Source: Liopterus haemorrhoidalis
Lineage: Eukaryota; Arthropoda; Insecta; Coleoptera; Dytiscidae
Assembly: GCA_963971575.1 (NCBI GenBank)
Contig: OZ020611.1
Coordinates: 222,882,260 to 222,946,259, forward strand
DNA: 64,000 nt
Reading direction: 5' to 3'
Positions 47,977-59,435 of this stretch are shown piece after piece. A program made the position numbers and the translations under genes. Under the pieces are notes generated by a model. It saw nothing but the letters and a program-made list of their open reading frames with translations, was not told where the DNA came from and did not search any database. How positions within the stretch are numbered: the stretch's first letter is position 1; each line of letters opens with the position of its first letter.

Positions 47977-48175
47977 ATTATGTGTAGTGTGAATTTTCAC
48001 ACATTTCAGCAGAACCGGATCGAGGGTGAGGCGAGAGAGGCACTTGCCTCAGGTGATCAGTGGAAAAGAGCGCCAAATTGATGAAAAATAGTAATAAATA
48101 AGAAGAAAAAATAAAGGAAAAACTAACTTCAACAATTAATATCGTGTTTTGTGTTTTTTAGGTCATCACTTTATA

Positions 48176-49502
48176 CCTAGTAGGGACATAAATACTGTTA
48201 CAATAATGAACGCACCCAATAAAAATAATACAAATGAACGCACCCAAATTTAGACAGTTGATAATCGTGAGTTAACATATAAATTACTTTATTGTGGAAA
48301 GAATTTGATTTTGTGTTGTGTGTTACTATGAAATGGTCTGACAAAGAAAAAGCCGAATTGCAGTTATTGTGCTTTATAAATGTAAGATGGAAAAATCAAA
48401 CATTTTTAAGACGCTACGTCCGCTCGGTATTAGTCGAATGTTTGTGTATCGGTGCATTAAATTGTTTGAGGAAACTGGGGACATAAAAGACCGAAAAAGA
48501 TCCGGGCGCCCGAGAACAGTACGCACGCCACAAGCTATCAAAGCTGTTAAGGCCAGAATAGCAAGAAATCCGTTGCGAAGACAAAAAATTATGACCCGCG
48601 AAATGAAAATTTCGCGAAAATCAATGGCGCGCATTTTGAAAAAAGACTTGGGTCTTGGGGCCTTCAAACGCCACACTGGACAATTACTAACTGTGCCTCT
48701 TAAAACAAATAGAGTCGAAAAATCGAAACACTTGTTAATCAAGTACGCAGACAACAAGCACAAGACAATCCTTTTTACCGACGAGAAAATTTTTACTATA
48801 CAGGAAAAATTCAACAAACAAAATGTCAGGGTTTATGCCAGGTCATCTACTGAAGCCTCGGAAGTAGTTCCAAGGATAGAAAAAGGACACCACCCAGCTT
48901 CAGTGATGGTTTGGTGGGGCCTATGATGGAGTAACTGACCTTCATTTTTGTGAAAAAGGGGTGAAAACATCAGCTAGAGTCTACCAACAAACGGTCCTGG
49001 AAGATGTTGTGAAACCCCTCAATCATACTCACTTTCAAGATCAGTCATGGACATTCCAGCAGGATTCTGCTTCAGGCCATAAGGCTGGTTGGCTTGAGTT
49101 GTATTAACCCAAACGTGGCTTTCAATCAATGTTCCTGATTTTATCGGCGTAGAAGATTGGCCCGCTGCAAGTCCAGATTTGAATCCTTTAGATTAAAAGC
49201 TATGGACCGTTTTAGAGGACATGGTTTGCCACAAACGATATCCAAATATTGAATTTCTGAAACAGGCTTTGGCTCGAGCTGTAGCCAATTTTCCCATGGA
49301 AGTCGTACGTGCGGCTATCGATGATTGGCCTGTACGACTTAAGGCCTGCATTAAAGCCAAAGGTGGTTATTTTGAATAATCATACCAATTATGAATAACT
49401 TATGTATAAGTACAAATGTCAATAAAATTTGGTGAAAAACTTAATTGTAGTTTTCATTTTATTTCATAAAATATTTCTAACAGTATTTATGTCCCTACTA
49501 GG
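48176..49502 (+). mobile_element. Mariner-type element (1327 bp)
   Basis: The ends CCTAGTAGGGACATAAATAC and, inverted, the same 20 bp are flanked by TA (48174-48175, 49503-49504). AATGAACGCACCC is repeated near the left end (48206 and 48234). The transposase runs along the plus strand. Confidence 0.9.
48328..49379 (+). pseudogene. Mariner-type transposase, broken
   Basis: It starts MKWSDKEKAELQLL. After a frameshift near 48385 it continues MEKSNIFKTLRPLGISRMFV (first HTH), DRKRSGRPRTVRT and an HTH around KISRKSMARILKK. The first catalytic Asp is in LFTDEKIFTI, then SVMVWWGL at 48926. Another frameshift follows. FQQDSASGHK carries the second Asp, VEDWPAASPDLNPLD the third, then LRARAV-like text to FPMEVVRAAIDDWPVRLKAC and a natural TAA at 49377. 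There are at least two further stops, one replacing the residue after NPLD. The third acid is Asp, as in mariner/maT-like groups; indels prevent a reliable DD-spacing count. Confidence 0.85.
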
Positions 49503-49937
49503 TATAATATGTTAACCTAGTTACGGTCCTGCCAATTTACCCTTCTGCCTCAGAAGAAATTGTGCCTCGATCCGGCACTATTTTATGTATTTATGTGTAG
49601 CATGTAAAAATTATATTTTAATATTTTTCTTATACCTCCATAGAACTATAGAGAGCGCCGTATTATGTCTTGCCAAGGGGCGCTGAATTAAGTCTTGTCT
49701 AGGGACGCCAACGACCCTGCATTTCAGGGTTTTTTAGGTATTTATATTCCCGAAATAAATATAAACAATTATGTATTTAATAAAAAAAGATTTTTTTTTA
49801 AATTATGAGTGGCATACGAAAAATTATTTTTTTTAATTGGATTTTTATCAAAAATGTGTCAAAAAACTTTTGTCCTCCACCCTATCTCCCAAAGTGGTTG
49901 ATCTAAAAATCTGAAAAAAATCTCCGTAATGAACATT

Positions 49938-50497
49938 GGGTGCGTTTTGTTGATGGCTGGTTAGAAGTACTAGAATTGATGCGCAAGAAAACGACAATTT
50001 TGATCGTAAAGTAAACATGGAATGACATTTGCATGGAGGTTAAGTCATATGGTTGTAGAACAAATAAAGAACATATTTCACCTAAATGGATAATCTAAAT
50101 AATAAATGCAGAATAAGAAAACTTTATATTTGAAGCAAATATTCTAGAACGTAATGTTTTAGAACGAGTAATTGAATTGTACATACATTTTAAGTTTAGA
50201 TTTAACAATACTATATTCAAATCATATAGGTATATATTTATTTTAGGACACAAAATGAGAAAATACCTAAAAGTAAAAATTATTTTGAAGCAGTAATACC
50301 AAGATTCTAATACATTTAAAAATCAAATGAAAACAACTGCATTCAAATATTACTTTTCATCCCCACCACACTTATTCATTCCAGTCGTTCAACCTCGAGT
50401 CATCGAATGAGTAGAATGAATAGAATGAGAATACAATCGCAACAAAACGCGTATTCTGGTTAAACCGAAACCAGAATTGGCACAACAAAACGCACCC
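49938..50497. mobile_element. PIF/Harbinger-like MITE (560 bp), ATT duplication
   Basis: GGGTGCGTTTTGTTG and CAACAAAACGCACCC form a perfect 15-bp TIR flanked by ATT (49935-49937, 50498-50500). The HINE-2 core at 24146 and 36716 gives the uninterrupted neighbourhood. No ORF. Confidence 0.85.
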
Positions 50498-51050
50498 ATT
50501 GATATAAACCAGAATAGCTCAACAGGAATTTTTGATCAGATAAGTTTTTCGAAAAATGTAATTTTTTTGAGTCCTTGAAAAAAAAAAATATATTTTCTTA
50601 AAATTTATTGTTTGGTATCAAAAGAAAGCTCTTAAGGCGTAGATTAAGGAACGATAGATATTTTTTTGAAAGTCGTTTCTTTTAACACGATTTTATCCAA
50701 AAATGTGCATTCTTGTCCTGTACCCTTTTACTAAAAAGGGTTAAAGAAAATATCTGAAAAAGATGTAGGTAATGTACATTGATCTGAGCTGGAAACGTAC
50801 GAAAGGAATTTTTGTTCAGATTGTGTTTTTGAAAAATATGGCAGTTATTGTGTTTTTGACAAACATAATTATTTTATTAATTCATGGCTAAATTATGGAC
50901 AGTAAAGTGATTATCAAAAAACTGTTGATTTTAATGTGATTATAGAACAAATACTGTCCTAGACATCTAGTATTTTGTTGGCTTCTTACACTTATTAAAT
51001 ACCTGCAAAACCCAGAAATGTGTGAAAACTCACACTTTACATCAATTTTT

Positions 51051-51645
51051 TGATAATTACTTTTATTCGTTATTTGAGTAGTAGGTCCATTTAATTTTTT
51101 TAAACAAAATTAATCACTGTGTTTTATTTTTGCACTTTCTTGTTCTATTTGCATATTCAAGTCTTCATTAGATTAATAAGAAATATATTGATGAATGGCT
51201 TCGATTTTTTCAATTTCAAAAGCGTACGTACTAGGTTAGGGTACCATTCGTCCTGCATTTTAACATTTTGTCCCGCATTAAGATGCGTTCCGCAAAAATC
51301 CCGCAAAAGTCCCGCATTTTAACATTTTGTCCCGCATTTTGGATTTGGAAGGTGAAGACCTTTTTTGTTTTGCTCTTCACTTGGATTTGGGAGTTGAGGA
51401 CCTTTTTTTTTGCTCTTCACTTGGATTTGGGAGATGAGGACCTTTTTTTTTGCTCCGTCCCGCATTGCCTTCTTAAGAAAATGGTCACCCTATACTAGAT
51501 ACTATTAAACTACAACGTGTTATTTGTTTTATAAGAATATCATTACTATACATGATTTATTCTCCTTTGATACCTTAAAAATAAAAAATCTAAAGTAAAC
51601 AAACAATAGGTTGAATTACAACGTATAATAGTATAATAAAATAAC
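51051..51645. mobile_element. HINE-2 core remnant, minus orientation
   Basis: GATAATTACTTTTATTCGTT and TTCATTAGATTAATAAGAAA match the bodies of the HINE-2 copies at 25472 and 61558. It is interrupted by a hAT MITE. Confidence 0.5.
51237..51492. mobile_element. hAT-type MITE with internal 42-bp minisatellite
   Basis: TAGGGTACCATTCG at the left and ATGGTCACCCTA at the right. Flanks TACTAGGT and TACTAGAT match at 7 of 8. The interior has three units of TTGGATTTGGGAGTTGAGGA followed by CCTTTTT...GCTCTTCACT, and TCCCGCATTTTAACATTTTG twice. Confidence 0.85.
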
Positions 51646-51649
51646 TGAA

Positions 51650-51835
51650 CACTGCACACTACACTTGATAGAGTGTATGTGGTGTTCATATTGACATGGT
51701 CGTTGTTTGGCATGAACGTCACAATCACCACTTTTGAATCGTTGAAACCCTCTGCATACTGTTTCAGATGGAGCACATCTGAAATAGTTAGAAATAGACA
51801 AGTTTTCACAGGCAATCGATGAATTTAAGTTGCAC
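51650..51835 (-). pseudogene. Mariner transposase N-terminal scrap
   Basis: The minus frame reads SETVCRGFQRFKSGDCDVHA then KQRPCQ, the conserved C..WF.RF.SGDFDV.D..R.G.P segment at the end of the mariner first HTH domain. Nothing else of the protein is readable. Confidence 0.6.
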
Positions 51836-51839
51836 TTTT

Positions 51840-52887
51840 TTTGAAATCAGATAGTGTAGAAGTACACATCGGAAAAACGACATATCGCGTTTCATTTTAA
51901 TTCGGTTATAGAAAAGCACAAGTGTAAACCAAGGATGGCGTCTGATAACTGAATTTTAGTAGGAAATGTTCACACAGCCAAATAACATAAGAGACATTTG
52001 TCACTTCCTACAGCATACGCATCTAGAGCTATCCACACGTAAACAGCGGCTTTCAATGCAATCTTCTATTAGTTCCAAAAAATGTACTGCAGTGGATGGC
52101 CAATGGAGAGGCGAAGACTAAATAACATGGGTAAAAAAAAGCGGAACGAGCTATGTTAATGAAATCTAGCTCTAGGAGTTTGGAATGGTTTACAAGAGTG
52201 GAGACTGGAAACAGGAGTGCGTCGAAGAAAGCCGTAAGATCTACATAATAAAAATAAAAACAATCTTCCTTTTGTTTGCTAGTTAATGTTGCAAAAGTAT
52301 GTCAGAATCAAAAACCACATTGTTCAATTTTAATTTCCCAATACAACAACAATTGAATAACAATATTATTACATAACCGTATATGCCTTTTGGCCATCAC
52401 CTGGCTACAACATAACCATTGCTTTATCATCATGAGTCCATCTCCAAAATCACCCACACATTTAAGCAGATTTTTCGAATGACCGCAAACAATTGGCAAT
52501 CATACGTCTTTATACGTAATCGAGCATTTCGGGGGTGTTCATAGGCAGCTGCCCGATTGTATCTCAAGTAGCACTCAGCTAACGACCTTCATTCATAGCC
52601 CTATACACGTCCAAACAATTTCACAGAGTATTCTCGTTATTTGTGCTAATGTTAATTGACTATGTCTACATCTAGATAATCGTATTCAAAAGAGCAATTT
52701 GGATGATTTTTTTGAATGTTGTTTTGATAACAAGGGATGTAATTGGGATTATTTTCGGTTGTTATTACGTTGATTTAATTCGAGATAAGATGAAATTATG
52801 TTTACTTGATGATATTAGTTGTTAAACGAGCGTAAGTCAAACGACACACACAGTGATTACTTCATTATGTAATTATTTATGTATGTA
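51840..52887. other. No gene recognised
   Basis: Lower repeat content than neighbours, no supported ORF and no termini. Confidence 0.3.
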
Positions 52888-54378
52888 GATGCCTAAATCT
52901 CCTCATTGGAGCATAGGGCCTTCACAAATGTTCGCCATCTAGCCAATGTTTTACTTATTGCCAAGTTTTCCCATATTCTCTTGCTGCTGAATTGTTCTTC
53001 TTCAGGTGGTTGCAGGTCTGTCCCTTTTACCACTGCAGGGTTCCAGTGTAGAGCTATCTTGGATATATCATTTGGGTCTTTCCTAAAAGCGTGGCATATC
53101 CAATTCTATTGCCTAATTTAGACCTCAGCCTTAATTTTCTTCTGGTGTTTTATCTTTCAAAGATTCTTCGTTGTGAACTGAAATTCTACCAGACCAGTAA
53201 ATACGCATAATGCTTCTCAGGTATTTCTTAACAAATTCTTGGAGTTTTCTAACTATTGGCCGTATTCACCGGCCTGTCACCGTAAGACCTTATTATTGGT
53301 CCAATAGTTATGGGAGCCATATAAGCTACGGGTTCCATAACATAGTTTGGTATTCACCAACCCAAATCTTTTAATAAATATACTATAGGGAGATTTAATA
53401 AGTTGCCATAAATATTTTCCATGTTTAGGTTGTAACTTTGTTAAAATTTAGCGCGAAAGTGGTCAATATAACCGAAAAAGTTTCGTATTTGACTTGTTTA
53501 GTGGTGATAGAATTTGTAATTTTTATTTAAATTAAAATGGAAAAAATTAATATTGAAAAAAAAAAATTTAAAAAAAGAAGTAAGAATTTTATGGAGGAAG
53601 AAAAGATAAATAATAAATTTATCATACATAGGACATAATAATATAAAAAAATGTTAGGTTATCTACATAATACTTGTTATTGACATTTAAATAATTTGCC
53701 TTTTTACTAAAATTTGTATTACATTATTTCAAACTATTGTTTTTTATCTTTTATTAAGTAATAAATGATTAAATATTTAATTTCGAAGAAATTATACAAT
53801 TTATAAGAAAATTTTTGGGTGATTTTCAGTTCTATAACTTACAGAGAGATTTATGGAAGCCAGTGGCTCACCCAGGTTTTTTTTTTTTTGGAGTTCCGAA
53901 GACAAAAAAAAGTTATGATCTAAAAAATACAACTGATGCCAAAAAAAAAAAAAAAACAGCTGTGGCCCCCACAGGATCGGCCGCCATCACAAAGTACTTG
54001 TATAAAATAGATTCTAGCAGCAGAGTAGAAATAACTTGGCCTAATATCTTCTAACAGAGATACTACTATTATTTATCATGGTCATGGAAACGTTACATAT
54101 AAGTATGAAAAAATAAATACTTTCAAAAATTTTTCGTGCTATCAAAAAATATGTCAAATAAAAGTTGTTAGTTATCGCTTTTATAGCAGCTTTTGTTAAA
54201 TACATTTTTTCGAAATATTTTTCTGTTGTTAAATATTCTCAAAAATCTTAAAATCAACACGAGTAAACTCCCATTTCTAGTCAACCAATTTTTCCCAAAA
54301 GTTGATCAATTTATGCCATTGATATCAAAAGCTTAAATATGAAGTTTCATAAAAATGCTTTTAGGCAAATGATGTACA

Positions 54379-54735
54379 CAGACAGATGGACGGACAGATA
54401 GACAGACGGACAGACGGACAGACGGACAGACGGACAGACGGACAGACGGACAGACGGACAGACGGACAGACGGACAGACGGACAGACGGACAGACGGACA
54501 GACGGACAGACGGACAGACGGACAGACGGACAGACGGACAGACGGACAGACGGACAGACGGACAGACGGACAGACGGACAGACGGACAGACGGACAGACG
54601 GACAGACGGACAGACGGACAGACGGACAGACGGACAGACGGACAGACGGACAGACGGACAGACGGACAGACGGACAGACGGACAGACGGACAGACGGACA
54701 GACGGACAGACGGACAGACGGACAGACGGACAGAA
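54379..54735. repeat. (ACAGACGG)n microsatellite, ~357 bp
   Basis: Nearly pure 8-bp units from about 54402; the first units are varied. It is the same unit as at 1-121. The Ser-Val-Cys-Pro repeat ORFs across it are not genes. Confidence 0.97.
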
Positions 54736-54845
54736 ATGTAGACAAACGTTATGTAGGGACCTAAATTCATGGAGATCCATCAAAATTTCGAAATGTCAAA
54801 ATCGGTATGATCACAATACCTCCCTTATATATGTTGGCGGTCGGT

Positions 54846-54900
54846 AAAAAGCTAAATTTCTGTTATATGCTGACGATTTAAAAATATATTGTAAAATTAA
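54846..54900 (+). repeat. 55-bp LINE RT scrap between two HINE-1 5' ends
   Basis: Identical over 55 bp to 32611-32665, which encodes the catalytic FLLYADDLKIY segment of the LINE at 32450. It lies in opposite relative orientation to the adjoining HINE-1. Confidence 0.9.
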
Positions 54901-55610
54901 ATGTTGGCGGTCGGTAAATAAGGTCCTCACTCGTAAAATACAAGTGATGACTAAAACGAAAAGGTCCTCACTTGTAAAATACGAGTGATGACAAAAAAAA
55001 AAAGTTCCTCATCTCTTTTTAAATCCATATATTTACCTAAGAAGACGAAGTAAGTGATTGAAAAAATTGGTTTTTCCCTCATTCTTGGGAGGGGGGGCTT
55101 CCCTGGGTGCGCCACTGATGAAAAAAACAGCGCTATTGAGGGTTGGTGAATACAAATTTACTCTATTGGTTCATTTATGGGTTCCATAACTCTTATTGGC
55201 TCTTGGTAAATACGGGCATTAGTCTTTCGGAACCTTGCAAGTTTCGCAGCCAAACAAAATAACAGATTTTACATTGTTGTGGAGCTTTGTGCGACGTGAT
55301 ATTCAATTGAAATTCCAGACGTTTTTAAGCATACTTCTGCTGATTTTATTCCAGGAATCTGCACTACTGTATTGCTGCATATTAGTTGATACATCAACCA
55401 GTACTTCTTCAACTATTTTGGAATTGAGTTAGTTGTAGAGGATGTTTCAGCTATTTTAAGTTGAACTTCTTTCGTGCTGAAGGTGTCAGTCAGGTTCTGG
55501 CTAGTGAGATTTTAAGCTGGATTTTATCTCCTAGAAGGTAATCGTCACTTGCCATATCTGCTCCACGACGATTTCTGACTTCTGACAAGACTCTTCTTTT
55601 CTGATAAGAG

Positions 55611-56065
55611 AGAATGAGGCCACTTTTTACTGATGGCAATATGTAGCCATGCCATAGTAGAAAATACCGAAAGACAATCTTTTTGTTTATCTATATTTCA
55701 ACAACGAGTTTCCCTTCAAAATTAATTTCAAAAATGGATTCAAGTTTCACTGTATGTAGATTAGGAATACCTTTTCGTTCACTTAAATTAATTTATTATT
55801 ATATATGTTACTTAAAATACAGAACCTGTTAACCAAATAAAGGGTAGAAACTATTTAAATTGTCATACATATAATACCTATAATTTTAAAATTTCTACCT
55901 GTATCCCAAGTTCCATTATTATTTTAAAAATAATATGCCCTTTTTGACGTTTTGTGCAGGCTACTGTTACAATAATTCATGACTTTTTCTCGTTTCATCT
56001 TCTTTTCTTCAATAGAAAGTTAACTTACGATTTGAAACAGTGTCTCTCAAACAATGGTTCTCGAT
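55611..56065. other. No gene recognised
   Basis: AT-rich sequence between the LINE and the Tc1 remnant. Confidence 0.3.
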
Positions 56066-56069
56066 GCAC

Positions 56070-56895
56070 CTGCGAAAATAAGATTTAGATCCGATGACTG
56101 TGCTGACCATGGTAACGCATCAATATCTTCGCATCATATCCAGTCAGTTTGTTATAATTCGCGCAACATGTGGCCGAGCATTATCCTGGGCAAGATGAAA
56201 CTGATCACCAACAGCACCACGAAATGGACGCACAATAGGTTAAAGAATATTATACAAATATTGTTGTGCTGTTAAAAATCCATTGGGAAAAACGAATTCA
56301 GTTCTACCGCCAATGATTATCCCACCCCATGCCATAACAGTACCTCTGTAACTGTAAACTTCCTGGACGTGCCACAAACGTTCTAAATTACCGGATCTTC
56401 TCCATACCCTTGTTAGACGAGAATCTGGATGAATTACAAATCTGGACTCATCAGTAAACAAAATTGTAGCCCAATCAGTATCACACCATTATTGAAAATT
56501 GTGACACCAGTCTAATTTTGTTCTGCGATTGCCTCTAGAGAGAGGTAGACATCTGGATTGGTCATCGAGATTGAATATTAGCTTCGTGGAGACGATTTCT
56601 TCGCGACGGTTAAGTTATGCGCTCGCTGTAACTCCCTTACCAATTCGGGTGCTGTAATAATAGGTTGTCTTCTAGCATTTAAGACAAAAAATCTGTCTTG
56701 ACTTGCTGTTGTACAACGACCACGTCCCGAATGTTGTTCGGCGGGACTCCCTGTTTCCCTGTAACGCCTCCATAACCGACTGCTGACACTTTGAGAAACT
56801 CCTATCCGCTCGGGTACATCAACTTGCCTAAATCCAGCTTAGAGAAATCCCACCGCACGATTCATCTCGTGGATAGTTAGATGCTGTCGCTCCAT
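56070..56895 (-). pseudogene. Tc1-like transposase, broken and 3'-truncated
   Basis: Minus strand from 56895: MERQHLTIHEMNRAVGFL, a stop, then FRQVDVPERIGVSQSVSSRL (HTH), GSPAEQHSGRGRCTT (GRPR-like linker) and ITAPELVRELQRAHNLTV (second HTH). After frameshifts comes LFTDESRFVIHPDSR (first Asp), VMAWGGIIIGGRTE, and LAQDNARPHVARI (second Asp). It ends in SAQSSDLNLI just before the expected catalytic Glu, where the sequence diverges. No TIRs were identified. Confidence 0.85.
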
Positions 56896-57084
56896 TATTA
56901 AAAAAGAATGCCACTACTTAAAAACACTGCAATTCTTAATATAAACGTTTTAAATCGAATTAAAATGAAACATGTGATCAACCTACGGATATGTACTGAA
57001 TAAAGTTTGTCAAATTTGTATTTGTTTTGTCTTGTTGGTTATTGTTAAATATGAAAATATATTTTCATATTTTTCTCAATATCC

Positions 57085-57200
57085 CTAGACTTTTCCGATG
57101 TATGTATTGTATTGTATTGTATTTATTTAATTTATACAGATTCTGCACAAATGCGTCAGAATACAATTATTGATCAATTACATAAGAACAAAATCAACAT
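57085..57200 (-). mobile_element. LINE/retroposon 3' tail
   Basis: On the minus strand AATTAAATAAATACAATACA leads into repeated AATAC units, a polyadenylation-like word plus short-repeat tail typical of CR1/Jockey-type LINE 3' ends. No coding part adjoins it. Confidence 0.5.
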
Positions 57201-58030
57201 ACATGAAATAAAAGAATATAATAATATAAATTTATTTTTTTTTTGATGTTTATATATTAACGGACAAAAATATTGATTTTGACGCGATTACTGCCTAAAA
57301 TGTATCCAAAACTGTGGTCACTTACGTGGATACCTACGATAATCTGAAATGTGTAAATCTTGAATCTTCACTTTGAGGTTTTTGAGTTTATTTATTTCTA
57401 GGTGGTCTTAAAAAAATGTTTGAAACCACTTTATTTATAAACAAGATCGGTAACCAGGACAACCGTTGTTTACGATGTTGTTTCCTTGAATCGCCGCGTT
57501 TGTCGCTAGTGCTGCAATCTGACGTGGTATTGGAGACGACGGTACGGTTTAGGGTGCTCCTCCCCCAATCAGGGGTGCATTGTCATTATAATACCATGTC
57601 AGGTGAATGTGACAGCCAACCTTTCCCTCGATCACCCCCACACTCCGCACCCCGCACCCCGCATAACAGGGTGGGATGATAAAATACCGGGGTCTTCACG
57701 TAGGAGTGGATACTGAAGTTTTTCATTTTTTTGTGGGTGGAAATAGATTATTGTGTATTGATTTGGTTATTTTTAGGTAGTTTAATTTAGTATTTCTATA
57801 TTTGGATGAAAAATTCATTATATTTTTACAAATGCCAAGTTCATCATACCTTAAAAGAAGGTAGATACCTCAGTTTTTGTAAACAAAATACTACACCAAA
57901 TCATTGGTTTCATCCATGTTAATAGTAGACTCAGAAATTGCAAGAATGAACATTTCCAAGTACTGCATTCAGAGCCAAGTACGAGGGGTGTTTGGTAAGT
58001 CAGTGGCTTTGATAAGAGATGGCGCTGAGA
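57201..58030. other. No gene recognised; GC-richer patch 57530-57690
   Basis: The 87-codon ORF 57416-57679 crosses a C-rich patch (CACCCCCACACTCCGC...). It has no domain or splice context, so I do not call it a gene. Confidence 0.3.
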
Positions 58031-58095
58031 CAGTGTTGTAATAGATATATTTAAAAAAATATCTAGATTCAGATACCTAAGAAAAATTGTAACTA

Positions 58096-59103
58096 TGGTC
58101 TATTTCAAAACAGAAAAATGTGTGTAAGAAGATATGAGCTGTTTGTCCATCCTTCGGATTGGTTTAGATCGTCATCCCTATTACACTGTAAAAATATTGT
58201 TTTTAGTCCAAGTTGATAGATGTTCAGTGTCGTACATTGGAAATATATTATAATCTGTCTCAATTTGTAATACGAAACTAGATATGGTTACTTTGGTGAC
58301 TGTTGTAGTGTAAACAGACTTTGGCGTATCCGTGTGAACCAATACTATGATAATATTATAAATGTATTGTTAATATACAACATAAAAAAATGAACTTTTC
58401 CTGTTAGTTCCGTATTACAAAATGAGACAGATAATATGTATATTATTTACATTATTTAATTTTTCTCATATATTTTGTTATTATTTACATATTTAGACTT
58501 TTATTTATATTCTTGGCGTAGATTTTATGAAGAAAATTCTCCATGGAATTTGTTTTTACGCAGTTATATATTTTATAGGTTATCTGACATAAATATTTTT
58601 TGACACTTGACAATTAACAGATCAAGAGAGAGGAATTATGTGAGGGCAAAAGATAACCCAGCTGATTGTGCCCAAAGAAGAAGTTATTGATATAATTTTA
58701 AGACCTTCATATATACATATATTTGTATTTACAATAATTATTTAAATAAGAAACTTTAGCTCTGAAGATATATTGTTTGTTTTATTGCTTTATTTAAACT
58801 CTTTTAGCCAAATCTCTCTTTTTATATATAGTACATAATTTTTAAAATTAATATTTTTTTAGCTTTTTTTTTTTTTTTGAATTTATATCGTATAAATAAC
58901 GTAAATGTATTATCTGCCTTGTTTATTTCAATATCTTATTAACCTTTTATATATTAAAAGAAAAAAATCACTTGCTAACCCAGTTGCTACGCCCATGCCC
59001 TAGTTGTAACTTATTTTAAATTTCCCGCTATACTGTATTTGATCAGTGTAAATCGTACTCGGTTCGCAGCGCTATCTACTTTTTTCTACTTTGAAATAGA
59101 CCA
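58096..59103. mobile_element. TIR element (1008 bp) with TA duplication
   Basis: TGGTCTATTTCAAA and TTTGAAATAGACCA flanked by TA. Removing it joins AAAAATTGTAAC-TA-GATGCAGA, which matches AAAAAATGTATCTAGATGCA at about 59150, an empty site. The interior has parts related to the unclassified repeat at 37291. Confidence 0.75.
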
Positions 59104-59435
59104 TAGATGCAGAATTATAAAAAATATCTAGATACACATACAGAGACCTAAGAAAAAATGTATCTAGATGCAGATACAGATACAGAATTATCAAAAATAT
59201 CTAGATACAGATACATGCTAAAAAGTTTGTATCTAGATACAGCTAGATACTTTTGAAAAAACACTGAAAAATGAAAATACCATATTTTTTACCAAACAAA
59301 CAGTGCATGTTAATCAATATTATACAGGCTGTTCAAAAATGACCACAAAAAATCTCACTAAATTCAAGGTAAAACACTATTCTACGGAATTAATTTGTAC
59401 TAAAAACGTATGTTAGCCATATGTGTTAACGTATG

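Larger units (their letters stand above)
48010..49719. mobile_element. hAT-like element hosting a mariner
   Basis: CATTTCAG is duplicated exactly at 48002-48009 and 49720-49727, and the insert begins CAG and ends CTG. The internal GCCGGATCGAGG-like words on both sides of the mariner are inverted (48016 and 49564). The terminal TIR match is weak. About 381 bp remain when the mariner is removed. Confidence 0.65.
47977..51050. mobile_element. HINE-2 variant bounded by two 3' ends, with nested inserts
   Basis: The left border is an inverted HINE-2 3' end (GTGTGAATTTTCACACATTT then CAG, cut at 48009 and resumed at 49720). The right border at 50998-51050 is a plus-strand 3' end (ATACCTGCAAAACCCAGAAA, stem, ACATCAATTTTTT). 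The core between is plus-oriented (49740-50990). Inserts are a hAT-like element holding a mariner, and a Harbinger-like element. Confidence 0.55.
53957..54916 (-). mobile_element. HINE-1 with expanded (GTCY)n and doubled 5' end
   Basis: 3' end at 53957 (CAGCTGTGGCCCCCACAGGA), core 54000-54360, microsatellite 54379-54735. The 5' arm ends GGCGGTCGGTA at 54846. Then 55 bp of LINE and a second 5' terminus ATGTTGGCGGTCGGTA (54901-54916). Confidence 0.85.
53861..55117. mobile_element. hAT-type MITE hosting HINE-1
   Basis: It starts CAGTGGCTCACCCAGG and ends CCTGGGTGCGCCACTG. The flanking 8-mers (ATGGAAGC, ATGAAAAA) have diverged. Inside it carries AAGGTCCTCACTTGTAAAAT units (54917-55010), as at 33958. 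The HINE-1 entered its A-run. Confidence 0.8.
53258..55217. mobile_element. Harbinger-like element in the LINE, ATT duplication
   Basis: GGCCGTATTCACC at the left and GGTAAATACGGGC at the right, each bordered by ATT. The TIR similarity continues inward (GGTATTCACCAACCC against GGGTTGGTGAATAC). About 700 bp remain when the nested hAT MITE is removed. No ORF. Confidence 0.75.
52893..55610 (-). pseudogene. APE-type LINE, internally deleted and interrupted
   Basis: Minus strand. At 55605-55500 the frame reads VLSEVRNRRGADMASDDYLL, the end of an APE endonuclease domain. The RT core is missing. At about 55340-55220 SWNKISRSMLKNVWNF and SVILFGCETCKVPKD follow. After the insert 53258-55217 it resumes KLQEFVKKYLRSIMRIYWSG, ISVHNEESL, then WICHAFRKDPNDISKIALHW and the terminal TLARWRTFVKALCSNEEI with a TAG at 52893. 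These are standard C-terminal LINE signatures. There is one stop in VWNFN and at least one frameshift. Confidence 0.85.

Noticed and set aside
54333..54847. ORFs of 130-150 codons with Ser-Val-Cys-Pro or Asp-Gly-Gln-Thr repeats
   Set aside because: Open only because the 8-bp microsatellite has no stop in several frames; it is part of HINE-1.
57416..57679. 87-codon ORF in a GC-richer patch
   Set aside because: No domain, no splice signals, composition driven by a C-rich stretch.
59320..59350. Mariner left end (TACAGGCTGTTCAAAAATGA)
   Set aside because: It resembles a Tc1/mariner TIR start, but no inverted partner was found in the following 2 kb.
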